64,000 nucleotides of DNA, taken from Caldicellulosiruptor morganii (lineage in GTDB: Bacteria > Bacillota > Thermoanaerobacteria > Caldicellulosiruptorales > Caldicellulosiruptoraceae). Position 1 is the stretch's first letter; each line of letters starts with the position of its first letter. A program made the position numbers and the translations under genes. Of this stretch, positions 54,676-63,540 are shown piece by piece. The stretch covers positions 473,001 to 537,000 of the forward strand of contig NZ_CP113865.1 in assembly GCF_026810225.1 (NCBI RefSeq), read 5' to 3'. The notes below the pieces were generated by a model. The model did no database searches and was not told where the DNA came from. It saw only the letters and a list, made by a program, of their open reading frames with translations.

Positions 54676-55368
54676 ATGGACGAATGTCTTCACAAAGGGC
54701 ATAGAGAAAGGATAAAAAGGAGATTTGTTGAGCAGGGTCTTGATGGATTTGAAGATCATCAGGTTTTGGAGCTTTTATTGTTTTTCAGCATTCCTAGAAA
54801 AGACACAAATGAGATAGCACACAGGTTAATTTCTACCTTTGGAAGTATTTCGAATGTATTTGAAGCTCATCCAGAAGAACTTCAAAAGGTAGAGGGAGTT
54901 GGAGAAAACTCTGCCATTTTAATCTCTCTTATATCCCAGATAGCAAGAAGATACCTTGCCGATAAGGCAAAAAAGACCTTTCAGCTTAAAAATGTAGAAG
55001 TGGCAGCGGAGTACATAAAAAGTCTGTTTGTGGGAAGAAAAAACGAGGTATTCTATGTGATATGCTTGGATACCCAGCTAAATGTTATTCATTCTGTGCC
55101 GCTTTTTGAAGGAACAGTAAAAGAAGCTGTTGTGTACCCAAGAAAGGTTGTAGAGTGTGTTATACGCTACAGTGCAAGCAGTGTGATTTTAGCTCACAAT
55201 CACCCGGGCGGTTCTGTAAAGCCTTCCATGGATGATATCAGAACAACTCAAAAGATTGTAAATGCTCTTTCAACCATAGATGTTGCTGTAAACGACCATT
55301 TTATTGTGGCAAAAGATAAATACTACAGCTTTGCTCAAAATGGAATGCTTCCACAGCCACAGGTTTAA
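54676..55368 (+). CDS. radC: RadC-family JAB-domain protein
   Basis: 230-residue RadC/YeeS-type protein. The N-terminal helix-hairpin-helix region contains VEGVGENSAILISLI; the C-terminal JAB/MPN domain carries the metal site HNHPGGSVKPSMDD with an upstream Glu in EGTVKEAV. The old link of RadC with DNA repair is weakly supported; metalloprotease-like activity is assumed from the fold. It stands alone between the divergent glg operon and the convergent rib operon. Confidence 0.92.
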   Translation: MDECLHKGHRERIKRRFVEQGLDGFEDHQVLELLLFFSIPRKDTNEIAHRLISTFGSISNVFEAHPEELQKVEGVGENSAILISLISQIARRYLADKAKKTFQLKNVEVAAEYIKSLFVGRKNEVFYVICLDTQLNVIHSVPLFEGTVKEAVVYPRKVVECVIRYSASSVILAHNHPGGSVKPSMDDIRTTQKIVNALSTIDVAVNDHFIVAKDKYYSFAQNGMLPQPQV

Positions 55369-55399
55369 AATGAGGGCTTGGACATTTAATCATTAAAAA

Positions 55400-55453
55400 A
55401 GCAAACCCTCAATATAGTTAAAAATTACTTTTAAACCTTTTTGAGGGTTTGCT
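55400..55453 (-). terminator. Terminator of the rib operon
   Basis: AGCAAACCCTCAA and TTGAGGGTTTGCT pair over a 28-base loop. On the minus strand the stem is followed by TTTTTT, so it serves the rib operon; on the plus strand it may also stop radC transcription. Confidence 0.78.
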
Positions 55454-55486
55454 AGGCTATTTGTTTTGCATAAATTAACTTACAGG

Positions 55487-55957
55487 TTAAATTTCATTAA
55501 TATTCCTCATCAAGTTTGCCATCTCAAGTGCAGAAAGTCCTGCATCAAAGCCTTTGTTACCTGCCTTTGTGCCAGATCTTTCGATTGCCTGGTCGACTGT
55601 GTCACATGTCAGAACGCCAAAGATTACAGGTATCTCCTGCTCCAAAGATACATTTGCAACACCTTTTGAAACCTCAGCACTCACATATTCAAAATGGGGA
55701 GTTGCCCCACGAATAACTGCACCAAGTGCAATTATTGCACTGTATTTTTTGGACTTTGCAAGCTTTTTAGCGGCAAGAGGTATTTCAAAGGCGCCGGGGA
55801 CATAGAAAACTTCAATGTCCTCATCCAGAACACCATGACGCTTCAGTGCATCCAAACACCCTTTCAGTAGCTCATCTGTTATGAATGAGTTGAACCTTGA
55901 AACTACAACCGCAAATTTCAAGCCCTCACCGTGATAGCTTCCTTCATAGATTTTCAA
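55487..55957 (-). CDS. ribH: 6,7-dimethyl-8-ribityllumazine synthase
   Basis: Condenses 5-amino-6-ribitylaminouracil with dihydroxybutanone phosphate. 156 residues. [29 protein letters not shown] and the active-site [14 protein letters not shown] with the following SAEVSKG are all present. TTG 55957 (reading MKIYEG) has AAGGAG at 9 bases and fits the family start better than TTG 55966. Its start overlaps the end of ribBA by 14 bases. Last gene of the rib operon. Confidence 0.95.
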   Translation of the reverse strand: MKIYEGSYHGEGLKFAVVVSRFNSFITDELLKGCLDALKRHGVLDEDIEVFYVPGAFEIPLAAKKLAKSKKYSAIIALGAVIRGATPHFEYVSAEVSKGVANVSLEQEIPVIFGVLTCDTVDQAIERSGTKAGNKGFDAGLSALEMANLMRNINEI

Positions 55958-57143
55958 CCTTATCAACTCCTTTTACACCGATTTTATGTCCTTTCTTTGT
56001 TATCTTTGAGTATATATAGTTTTTGTTATAAATGTTAAGTTTAATGGGAATATTTATCTGATTAACAACTTCAATCCCTGCCTCACTTAATGAAGAGATT
56101 TTTTCAGGGTTGGAAGTTGCCAGATTGATTTTTGTTATACCAAAGTATTTCAATATTTGGATGGCATCAAAGTAATCTCTCAGGTCATCTTCAAATCCCA
56201 GGATGTTATTTGCTTCATAGGTATCAAAGCCCTGTTCCTGCAAGGAGTAAGCCCTGATTTTATTTGCAAACCCTATTCCTCGTCCTTCCTGGTCAAGATA
56301 TATAAGCATACAGTTTTTGTTGCCTGCCATATACTCCATGAAAAACTCAAGTTGCTGGTGACAGTCACAGCGGAGTGAATGAAATATATCCCCTGTCCTG
56401 CAGCTTGAATGAATTCTCACATTTACAATACCACCCGGGTTAAAACTTTTGTTTACAACTACTGCATGTTCTTTTTGTGTATAGGGGTTTTTAAAAGCAA
56501 AAATTTTAAAATGGCCGTATTCTGTTGGAAGGTCTGCTTCAGCTTCCTTTGTAATTACAATTTTGCTCAGCAAAATATACTTTTCAATTTCTTCAATTGT
56601 GGTTACAGGGATGTCAAATCTTTTTGCAAGATCCTTTACATACTCTTTATTATGACTGTCACCATTTTCGTCCAGAATCTCTATCATCAAAGCTGCCGGA
56701 AAAAGCTCTGAAAGCTTGCAAAGATCAATAGCCGCCTCTGTATGTCCTTTTCTTTCCAGAACTCCACCTTCTTTTGCAACAACAGGGCTCACATGTCCGG
56801 GGGTTTTGAAATCGGAAGGCAGTGAAAAGGGGTTTGCAAGCTCCTTTACAGTTTTGCTTCTTTCCTCTGCGCTGATACCCGTTTTTGTATCTTTGTGATC
56901 CACTGTTACAGTGAAAGTGCAGGAGTTCTGGATGTTATATGGTACGTACAAATTCAGGCGCTTTTGCACATCCGGGTTTATCGCAACGCAAAACATTCCC
57001 CTCGCATAGTTCAGTGTGAAACTTACCTTTTGCGGTGTTGAAAATTGTGCCGGCAAAATCAAATCTGCCTCATCTTCTCGTTTTTTGCTGTCAAATACAA
57101 TAACAAAGTCGCCTCTTTTGAGTCTTTCAATAATTTCTTTCAA
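55944..57143 (-). CDS. ribBA: Bifunctional DHBP synthase / GTP cyclohydrolase II
   Basis: The N-terminal half (about 1-195) makes 3,4-dihydroxy-2-butanone-4-phosphate from ribulose-5-phosphate; it shows [15 protein letters not shown] and [11 protein letters not shown]. The C-terminal half opens GTP, with the zinc motif [22 protein letters not shown] and YEANNILGF. Both branches of riboflavin synthesis thus enter through one polypeptide. 399 residues, normal. Start TTG behind GAGGTG at 7 bases. Confidence 0.95.
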   Translation of the reverse strand: MKEIIERLKRGDFVIVFDSKKREDEADLILPAQFSTPQKVSFTLNYARGMFCVAINPDVQKRLNLYVPYNIQNSCTFTVTVDHKDTKTGISAEERSKTVKELANPFSLPSDFKTPGHVSPVVAKEGGVLERKGHTEAAIDLCKLSELFPAALMIEILDENGDSHNKEYVKDLAKRFDIPVTTIEEIEKYILLSKIVITKEAEADLPTEYGHFKIFAFKNPYTQKEHAVVVNKSFNPGGIVNVRIHSSCRTGDIFHSLRCDCHQQLEFFMEYMAGNKNCMLIYLDQEGRGIGFANKIRAYSLQEQGFDTYEANNILGFEDDLRDYFDAIQILKYFGITKINLATSNPEKISSLSEAGIEVVNQINIPIKLNIYNKNYIYSKITKKGHKIGVKGVDKVENL

Positions 57144-57149
57144 TCTTTA

Positions 57150-57728
57150 TCACCTCAAATTCTCTTTCACAATCTTTGCAATGTAATCAAACTCGATGTT
57201 CACAAAATCACCTGCTTTTTTAAAGCTTAGCGTTGTATTTTGAATAGTGTGAGGTATTAAAGAGATAGTAAAATATGTGTCAAAGACATCGACAACTGTG
57301 AGAGAAATTCCATCAATTGCAATTGATCCTTTTCTTACAACAAGCCCTTTAAAATTCTCATAAGGCTTTATTCCAATTATTTGGGACTTTCCCTGAATCT
57401 TTTGCAGATATATTGACCCAATACAATCAACATGCCCCAGGACAATATGCCCGCCAATTCTGTCGCAGAGTCTCATTGCGCTCTGGAGGTTTACATACAT
57501 TCCTTCTTTTAAAAACCTGAGAGTTGTTCTGTTCATTGTTTCAGGCGAGATATCAAATTCAAACCTGTTTTCAAGGATATTTGTTATAGTCAAACACACG
57601 CCATCGATTGCAATGCTATCTCCAATGCTGCCGGTTATCTTTTTTGTCTCCACTTTCAGCTTTACAATGTCACCGAGTTTTTTAAGTTCTACAACTTTTC
57701 CAATCTCTTCTACAATGCCACTAAACAT
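57150..57728 (-). CDS. ribE: Riboflavin synthase, alpha subunit
   Basis: Dismutates two lumazine molecules into riboflavin. Two tandem lumazine-binding repeats are seen: MFSGIVEEIGKV with CLTITNILENRFEFDIS in the first, and HIVLGHVDCIG with ISLTVVDVFDTYFTISLIP in the second. 192 residues. ATG 57728 is supported by GGAG at 9 bases and by the invariant MFSGIVE start; it overlaps the ribD end by 8 bases, implying coupled translation. Confidence 0.94.
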   Translation of the reverse strand: MFSGIVEEIGKVVELKKLGDIVKLKVETKKITGSIGDSIAIDGVCLTITNILENRFEFDISPETMNRTTLRFLKEGMYVNLQSAMRLCDRIGGHIVLGHVDCIGSIYLQKIQGKSQIIGIKPYENFKGLVVRKGSIAIDGISLTVVDVFDTYFTISLIPHTIQNTTLSFKKAGDFVNIEFDYIAKIVKENLR

Positions 57729-58827
57729 AACTGATATCTCCTTCAATTAGAGTGCTGTTTTTAAACCGGGTAATCTTGACATTGGAAAGTTTGGGATAAG
57801 AATTCAGAAAACCTTCACCATCAACACTGGTTTTTGTGGCTTTGCCTCCTATGAAAGTGTGGAAAACAAAGGAATACCAGTAATCAGCAAGTCCTTCTTT
57901 CAGGAGGGAAAAATTCAGATTACCACCGCCCTCAACCAGAATGGAGGCAATTTTTTCTTTTGCAAGTTTTGAAAGAGCATCTCTGAGGTCCATTCCATTT
58001 TCACTTTCATCTGCTTCAATAAGTTTTATACCGCTCTGGGAAAGAATTTTTATCTTTTCCTCATTCTTCTTGGAATACACAACAAAGGTTTGATAATCCT
58101 TTGCTGTCTCAACAATTTTAGAATTAGTTGGTATTTTCAGATTTGTGTCAATGACAACTCTTGCAGGCTGTCTTATTATTTTCCCAAAGCGTGCGTTTAG
58201 CATGGGGTTGTCAGTAATTACTGTGTTTGCAGAAACCAGGACCGCCATGTACTTTTGACGCAGAAGGTGAACAAAATCATTTTCTTCTTCTGTGTTAAAT
58301 GAAAATCTTTCACCGCCCGGGCTTGCAATTTTACCATCAAGGCTCTGGGCAACCTTTACTGCAATATATGGAAGGTTTGTCTTTATGAATTTGAAAAAAT
58401 CCTTGTTAAGAAGGATGGCTTCGTTTTCCAGAATTCCAACAATAACCTCAATTCCAGCACTTTTTAGTCTTGCAATCCCTTTTCCATTGACAAGGGGGTT
58501 GGGGTCCTTTGTGGCAACCACAACCTTTTTGATCCCGCTTCTCACTATTGCCTCTGTGCACGGTGGCTGCTTGCCATAATGTGAGCATGGCTCTAAGGTG
58601 ACGTACATTGTGGCATTTTTCAAAGAGTATCCGTTTTTAATTGCATCTTCAATTGCCAGAACCTCTGCGTGCCTGTCACCATATCTTTGATGAAAGCCCC
58701 TGCCAATAATGGTGCCATTTTTGACAATAACACATCCAACCCTTGGATTTGGCAGTACAAAATATTCACCCTGTTTTGCAAGCTCAAGCGCTACGTTCAT
58801 ATAGTAACTATGCGAAAGGCACCTCAA
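57721..58827 (-). CDS. ribD: Bifunctional pyrimidine deaminase/reductase
   Basis: Deaminates and then reduces the pyrimidine intermediate of riboflavin synthesis. The zinc deaminase domain has HAEVLAIEDA and PCSHYGKQPPC; the reductase domain begins with VAVKVAQSLDGKIA and has VIDTNLKIP and ILVEGGGNLNFSLL. 368 residues. TTG 58827 with AAAGGAG at 7 bases is the start. First gene of the operon, directly after the FMN riboswitch and its terminator. Confidence 0.95.
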   Translation of the reverse strand: MRCLSHSYYMNVALELAKQGEYFVLPNPRVGCVIVKNGTIIGRGFHQRYGDRHAEVLAIEDAIKNGYSLKNATMYVTLEPCSHYGKQPPCTEAIVRSGIKKVVVATKDPNPLVNGKGIARLKSAGIEVIVGILENEAILLNKDFFKFIKTNLPYIAVKVAQSLDGKIASPGGERFSFNTEEENDFVHLLRQKYMAVLVSANTVITDNPMLNARFGKIIRQPARVVIDTNLKIPTNSKIVETAKDYQTFVVYSKKNEEKIKILSQSGIKLIEADESENGMDLRDALSKLAKEKIASILVEGGGNLNFSLLKEGLADYWYSFVFHTFIGGKATKTSVDGEGFLNSYPKLSNVKITRFKNSTLIEGDISYV

Positions 58828-58870
58828 TATCTCACTCCTTTCCTGAAAAGGTTTTATAAAAAGCTTTGAT

Positions 58871-58914
58871 TAAAAACTCAAAGCCCCGAAGGTATTTACA
58901 CCTTCGGGGCTTTT
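58871..58914 (-). terminator. Riboswitch-controlled terminator before ribD
   Basis: On the minus strand GCCCCGAAGG (58910-58901) and CCTTCGGGGC (58892-58883) form a strong stem followed by TTTGAGTTTTTA. The left arm is also complementary to 59083-59074 in the riboswitch, giving an alternative antiterminator. Confidence 0.9.
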
Positions 58915-58960
58915 CAACTCACATTTAAAAGTGTGATGTATAATTTTCCAATATACATCC

Positions 58961-59092
58961 ACTCCTTCTCCCATCCGGACTTTAACCGTTGGCACCGGAA
59001 TTTCACCGGTTCTGCAAAAGCTAAGCTTAGCTTTTGCTCGCGGGCTGTTACCGCCAGTGGGGAATTTCACCCCGCCCCGAAGGATGGACTTT
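58961..59092 (-). promoter_or_regulatory. FMN riboswitch (RFN element)
   Basis: Read on the minus strand: UCCUUCGGGGCGGGGUGAAA, CCCACUGGCGGUAACAGCCC, a long variable AAGCUAAGCUUAGCUU hairpin, GAACCGGUGAAAUUCCGGUG, then ACGGUUAAAGUCCGGAUGGG and GAAGGAG. P1 pairs UCCUUC with GAAGGA. FMN binding favours P1, which frees the terminator downstream and lowers rib operon expression. Confidence 0.97.
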
Positions 59093-59195
59093 ATGTATTC
59101 ATTATTGAGTTTTATTTACTTCATTATATTCACAATTGAAAAAAAGTTCAAGATAAATTTTAAATAAACTTGGACAATCAGGTTAAATATTTTTA

Positions 59196-59255
59196 TTGAA
59201 TAAGGTTGATAAAATGTGATATAGTTATAAAAAGGAAGCATAGAAATCGCTTACA
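59196..59255 (+). promoter_or_regulatory. Promoter and cre/LacI-type operator before the LacI-xylB pair
   Basis: TTGAAT (59196-59201) and TATAGT (59220-59225) are separated by 18 bases. AGAAATCGCTTACA at 59242-59255 resembles LacI-family and CcpA operators (TGWAARCGYTWWCA) and lies just after the expected start of transcription, where a repressor would block it. Confidence 0.5.
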
Positions 59256-59303
59256 GCTCAATTGATAAAGAGAATAAACTAAAGAAGGAGGGTAATAATA
59301 AAA

Positions 59304-60290
59304 TTGCCATCAATTGAAGATGTTGCAAAAAAGGCTGGTGTTTCAAAAGCCACAGTTTCAAGAGTTTTGAACAACAGTGCCAATGTTTCAGAGAAAAAAA
59401 GAAAGGCTGTGCTTGATGCGATCAAAGCTTTGAATTACACTCCAAATGTCACAGCAAAGAATCTGGCTAAAAGAAAGACAGACACTATTGGGATTATAAT
59501 CCAATCACTGGGTGGCTGGTTTTACGGTGAGGTTGTTTATCTTCTCAACAATTACATATCAAAACAGGGCTATGGTGCAATATTTTGTCAGATTTCAGAT
59601 AATATAGACTATTTTAGATTCCTTGTTGGAAGGGTTGATGGAATAATTGTATTTGGCTACAAAACTATTAACAGGGAGTCATTGAGGCTTTTAAAAGCCA
59701 ACAATGTGCCGGTTGTACTTGCAGAGAATAACACCGAATATTCAGATGTGCCACGCATAAATGTAAACAACTTTCAGGGCGGCTACATAGCAACAAAGTA
59801 TCTGATAGACAGAGGTTGTAAAAAGATTGCTCATATTTTAGGACCTTCGGAGTCGTTTGAAAGTCTTGCAAGATTTGAAGGGTATAAAATGGCATTGAGC
59901 GATGCCGGGATTGAATTTGACCCAAGACTATGTATTGAAGGAGATTTCATGTTTCAAAAAGCATATGAAAATGTTAAAAAAATTGTTCTGGCTCAGGAAG
60001 TTGATGGGATATTTGCATCAAACGACCTTATGGCGTATGCAAGCATATATGCTTTAAATGAGATGGACATTGAGGTTCCCCAGCAGGTAAAAGTTGTTGG
60101 CTTTGACGATGTGGATATATTTGGGTTGAGACTTAGCAAGATGCCAAAGCTCACAACAGTTCGTCAACCAATTGATTTGATGGTAAAAACTGCCTGTGAT
60201 GTTCTTTTTGACAAAATAAATAACCCTGAGAAGAAATTTGAAAGCGAGTATGTGCTGGATACTCAGCTGGTTGTGAGAGAGTCTGCTTAA
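59304..60290 (+). CDS. LacI-family transcription regulator
   Basis: 328 residues. The N-terminal HTH (SIEDVAKKAGVSKATVSRVL) and hinge region, followed by a periplasmic-binding-protein-like sensor domain (DTIGIIIQSLGGWFYGEV, VDGIIVFGYK, GIFASNDLMAYA, VVGFDDVDIF) define a LacI/GalR repressor. Start TTG 59304 behind AAGGAGGG. The xylulokinase gene follows after 35 bases, so the effector is probably xylose or a xylo-oligosaccharide. An operator-like sequence lies in its own leader, suggesting autoregulation. Confidence 0.93.
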   Translation: MPSIEDVAKKAGVSKATVSRVLNNSANVSEKKRKAVLDAIKALNYTPNVTAKNLAKRKTDTIGIIIQSLGGWFYGEVVYLLNNYISKQGYGAIFCQISDNIDYFRFLVGRVDGIIVFGYKTINRESLRLLKANNVPVVLAENNTEYSDVPRINVNNFQGGYIATKYLIDRGCKKIAHILGPSESFESLARFEGYKMALSDAGIEFDPRLCIEGDFMFQKAYENVKKIVLAQEVDGIFASNDLMAYASIYALNEMDIEVPQQVKVVGFDDVDIFGLRLSKMPKLTTVRQPIDLMVKTACDVLFDKINNPEKKFESEYVLDTQLVVRESA

Positions 60291-60325
60291 AAAGAATTAT
60301 TTCGAAAAAGGGGAGGTTCGACGAG

Positions 60326-61834
60326 ATGTACTTTATTGGAATTGATGTTGGCACATCAGGCACAAAGACTATTTTGACAGACTCAAAAGGGAACATCCTG
60401 GCTACAGCTACTTTTGAGTATCCTCTTTATCAGCCACAGATAGGCTGGGCAGAGCAAAATCCTGAAGACTGGTGGGATGCAAGCGTAAAGGGTATTAGGG
60501 CTGTGCTTGAAAAGTCAAAGGTGGACCCGAAGGAGGTTAAGGCAGTAGGGCTCACCGGGCAGATGCACGGGCTTGTTATGCTCGACAAAAGCTACAATGT
60601 TATAAGACCATCAATTATCTGGTGTGACCAGCGAACAGCAAAAGAATGCGATGAGATAACAGAAAGAGTTGGCAAGGAAAGACTTGTAGAAATAACAGCA
60701 AACCCTGCCCTGACAGGTTTTACAGCGTCAAAGATTTTGTGGGTGCGAAACAACGAACCGCAGAGCTATGAAAGGGTATACAAAATTTTACTTCCCAAAG
60801 ACTATATAAGATTTAAGCTCACAGGCGAGTTTGCAACAGATGTGTCCGATGCGTCCGGTATGCAGCTTCTGGATATAAAAAACAGGTGCTGGTCGGATGA
60901 GGTGCTTCAAAAGCTTGAGATAGATAAAGACCTGCTTGGCAGGGTGTATGAATCCCCTGAAGTGACGGGCACAGTGTCAGAAGAGGCGAGCAGAATAACA
61001 GGGCTTGCAAAAGGAACACTGGTTGTTGCCGGTGGTGGAGACCAGGCAGCGGGTGCGGTTGGAAATGGCATAGTAAAAACAGGTGTGGTATCATCTACAA
61101 TAGGCTCATCCGGTGTTGTCTTTGCACACTTAGATGACTTTAGAATTGACCCCCAGGGAAGAGTTCACACATTTTGTCATGCAGTGCCCGGCAAGTGGCA
61201 TGTAATGGGTGTTACCCAGGGTGCAGGGCTTTCTTTGAAGTGGTTCAGGGATAATTTTGCACACATTGAAAAAGCTGCTTTTGAGTTCATAGACAAAGAT
61301 CCATATATTTTAATGGACCAGGAGGCAGAGCTTGCAAGCCCCGGTGCAGACGGACTTGTATTTTTGCCATACCTCATGGGTGAAAGAACACCAATCCTGG
61401 ATCCATTTGCAAAAGGTATATTCTTTGGGGTTACTGCAAAGCATACACGAAGAGAATTTATAAGGGCTGTGATGGAAGGCGTGGTATTTTCTCTTAAGAA
61501 CTGTCTTGACATTCTGGTTGAAATGGGCATTGATATTAGAGAAATAAGAGTTTCGGGTGGTGGAGCAAAGAGCAGGCTATGGAAACAGATGCAGGCAGAT
61601 ATATTTGAAATGGATGTGTGGACATTAAATTCAAAGGAAGGTCCTGCATTTGGTGCGGCAATTCTGGCAGCAGTCGGTGCAGGTGAATATTCTTCTGTTG
61701 AAGAGGCTTGTGATACAATGATACTAAAAATTGATGTTTGCAAGCCAAATCAGGAGTTATTTGGTGTTTACAGAAAGGCTTACAATCTGTACAACAGTAT
61801 ATATCCGCGCATAAAGGATTTGTTTAGAATGTAG
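60326..61834 (+). CDS. xylB: Xylulokinase
   Basis: Phosphorylates D-xylulose to xylulose-5-phosphate, feeding the pentose phosphate pathway. FGGY kinase of 502 residues: IGIDVGTSGTKTIL, the xylulokinase-specific GLTGQMHGLV and IWCDQRTAKEC, then GGGDQAAGAVGNG, YLMGERTPILDP and VSGGGAKSRLWKQ. These favour XylB over glycerol or gluconate kinase. GGGGAGG precedes the ATG. Co-transcribed with the LacI regulator and ended by a terminator. Confidence 0.94.
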   Translation: MYFIGIDVGTSGTKTILTDSKGNILATATFEYPLYQPQIGWAEQNPEDWWDASVKGIRAVLEKSKVDPKEVKAVGLTGQMHGLVMLDKSYNVIRPSIIWCDQRTAKECDEITERVGKERLVEITANPALTGFTASKILWVRNNEPQSYERVYKILLPKDYIRFKLTGEFATDVSDASGMQLLDIKNRCWSDEVLQKLEIDKDLLGRVYESPEVTGTVSEEASRITGLAKGTLVVAGGGDQAAGAVGNGIVKTGVVSSTIGSSGVVFAHLDDFRIDPQGRVHTFCHAVPGKWHVMGVTQGAGLSLKWFRDNFAHIEKAAFEFIDKDPYILMDQEAELASPGADGLVFLPYLMGERTPILDPFAKGIFFGVTAKHTRREFIRAVMEGVVFSLKNCLDILVEMGIDIREIRVSGGGAKSRLWKQMQADIFEMDVWTLNSKEGPAFGAAILAAVGAGEYSSVEEACDTMILKIDVCKPNQELFGVYRKAYNLYNSIYPRIKDLFRM

Positions 61835-61874
61835 CTAATTGGCTTTGTGTTGAAAAAAGATTGAACAGAAAGTC

Positions 61875-61906
61875 AAAAAAGGGGGCTTTTAAGCCCTCTT
61901 TTTTGC
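61875..61906 (+). terminator. Intrinsic terminator of the LacI-xylB unit
   Basis: AAAAAAGGGGGCTT and AAGCCCTCTTTTTT form an A-tract/T-tract hairpin with one mismatch. Confidence 0.85.
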
Positions 61907-61986
61907 TATTTTCGTAAAAGGAGTTTTGCAAGATTTGTCGAAATTAATAGTTGTGTAAGTTTTTTTTGACAGGAGGTACGCAACAG

Positions 61987-63477
61987 TTGAAACAGCAAAG
62001 GAAGCTGCTAAGACATTTTCTTGAGTTTCTGGTGGTTGTCCTTATTTTCGTTTCGCTGAGCAGTCAAATCATCAGGGTTTTATTTAAGTTGAAAAATCCA
62101 GCACTTGATTATCTTCAGCTTGCTACCCTTTCTTTTGCCATGGTTTTCTTTTCTGTTTTCTACCTAATTAGATATAGCAGTATTTTGAAACAGTATCGAC
62201 TTTCAGAAAAGAAACAAAAACTAATTATCAGTAAACTAAAGGCAGAAAAAGAAACTATTGAAAGAGGATATATTAACAGCATTCAGATGACAAAAGAGAT
62301 GACAGGTATTGTAAAAAGGCTTATTGATACACAAAAAATGCTCAGACAGAAGAATGAGTGGCTAAAGAGCTTTTTTGAGCTTTCGACAAAAATTTTGAGT
62401 CTTTCTGAGGTTTATGAGATAGTTAAACTGGTTGGTAGTTTTGAAGGCGAAAATTTAAAATTTTTACGGATAAGTGTATATTTCAACAATCAGGACGATG
62501 AATTAAAACGGTTGTATCACTTTGGGAGGGAAGATGTTGATGAAGAGGTGCTTTTTAAAAAGGCAAAGGAGGATATAAATATTGCGTATAAAGTAGAAGA
62601 AAAAGATAATATAATCAAACTTTCAATTCCAATAATTTCGGAAGACAGATGCGAAGGGGTTTGCTTTTATGTGCTGAAGTGCAGTTTTTTGGAAAAGGAA
62701 GATATGAGTTACTATGTTAGTATATGTAATTTTATAACAATATCAATTAAAAATTCGATTTATTATTCAGATTTGAAAAAGCAAAAAATAGAACTGGAAA
62801 ATTTGTATGAAAAAAGTACATACATGAATGAGAAGCTTAAAGAAACCATCGAAGAGTTGAATAAATCCAAGATTGAGCTTGAGAAGAAAAATGCCGAGAT
62901 AGAAAAATTCTTTTATGAGACAATTCTTTGCCTGTCAAAGGCAATAGAGTACAAAGATATGTACACAAAGGGGCACTGTGAACGTGTTCAATCTATAGCT
63001 TTAAAGATTGCAGATGAGCTTGGTCTTACGGAGGATGAGAAGGATGTTTTAAAATTTGCATGTCTTCTTCATGACATTGGAAAGATTGGTATCAAAGAAG
63101 AGATATTGAATAAAAAAGAGCCTCTGCTTCCCCAGGAGTACGAGGAGATAAAAAAGCATCCACTGATTGGTTACAATATTTTGAAAGATCTGGATTTTAT
63201 GCAAAGGATACAGAAGGTTATCCTGCAGCATCATGAAAGGGTAGATGGGAAGGGTTATCCATACGGTTTAAAGGATGATGAGATTGATCTTTTAGCAAAG
63301 ATAATTTCTGTTGCCGATGCGTATGATGCTATGACATCTGACAGACCCTATCGCAAAGCTTTCAGTAAAACTGAGGCGTTGAATGAGCTTCAAAGATGTT
63401 CAGGAAGCCAGTTTGACAGAAATATTGTAAAAAAACTTCTTGATTTAGCACAAAAAGGAATGGTGATGTTTTTATAG
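61987..63477 (+). CDS. Membrane-bound HD-GYP domain protein
   Basis: Probable cyclic-dinucleotide phosphodiesterase of 496 residues. Two transmembrane helices (about 8-32 and 42-62) are followed by a coiled coil, a GAF-like region (about 115-260), a second coiled coil and a C-terminal HD-GYP domain (about 300-496). The HD pair is in LLHDIGKIGI, the GYP motif in HHERVDGKGYPYGL, and ISVADAYDAMTSDRPYR follows, all metal ligands in place. HD-GYP enzymes usually cleave c-di-GMP; c-di-AMP cannot be excluded. TTG 61987 with AGGAGG at 10 bases is preferred over TTG 61951. Confidence 0.88.
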   Translation: MKQQRKLLRHFLEFLVVVLIFVSLSSQIIRVLFKLKNPALDYLQLATLSFAMVFFSVFYLIRYSSILKQYRLSEKKQKLIISKLKAEKETIERGYINSIQMTKEMTGIVKRLIDTQKMLRQKNEWLKSFFELSTKILSLSEVYEIVKLVGSFEGENLKFLRISVYFNNQDDELKRLYHFGREDVDEEVLFKKAKEDINIAYKVEEKDNIIKLSIPIISEDRCEGVCFYVLKCSFLEKEDMSYYVSICNFITISIKNSIYYSDLKKQKIELENLYEKSTYMNEKLKETIEELNKSKIELEKKNAEIEKFFYETILCLSKAIEYKDMYTKGHCERVQSIALKIADELGLTEDEKDVLKFACLLHDIGKIGIKEEILNKKEPLLPQEYEEIKKHPLIGYNILKDLDFMQRIQKVILQHHERVDGKGYPYGLKDDEIDLLAKIISVADAYDAMTSDRPYRKAFSKTEALNELQRCSGSQFDRNIVKKLLDLAQKGMVMFL

Positions 63478-63540
63478 AAAGATGGTTTTAAGTGTGATAA
63501 AATTATCTGAGATAATGTTAAAATGGAGTTATAATGCGGG

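Noticed and set aside
54676-55368. radC as a marker of a mobile element
   Set aside because: It lies between housekeeping operons with no integrase, repeats or other mobile genes; it is the chromosomal type.
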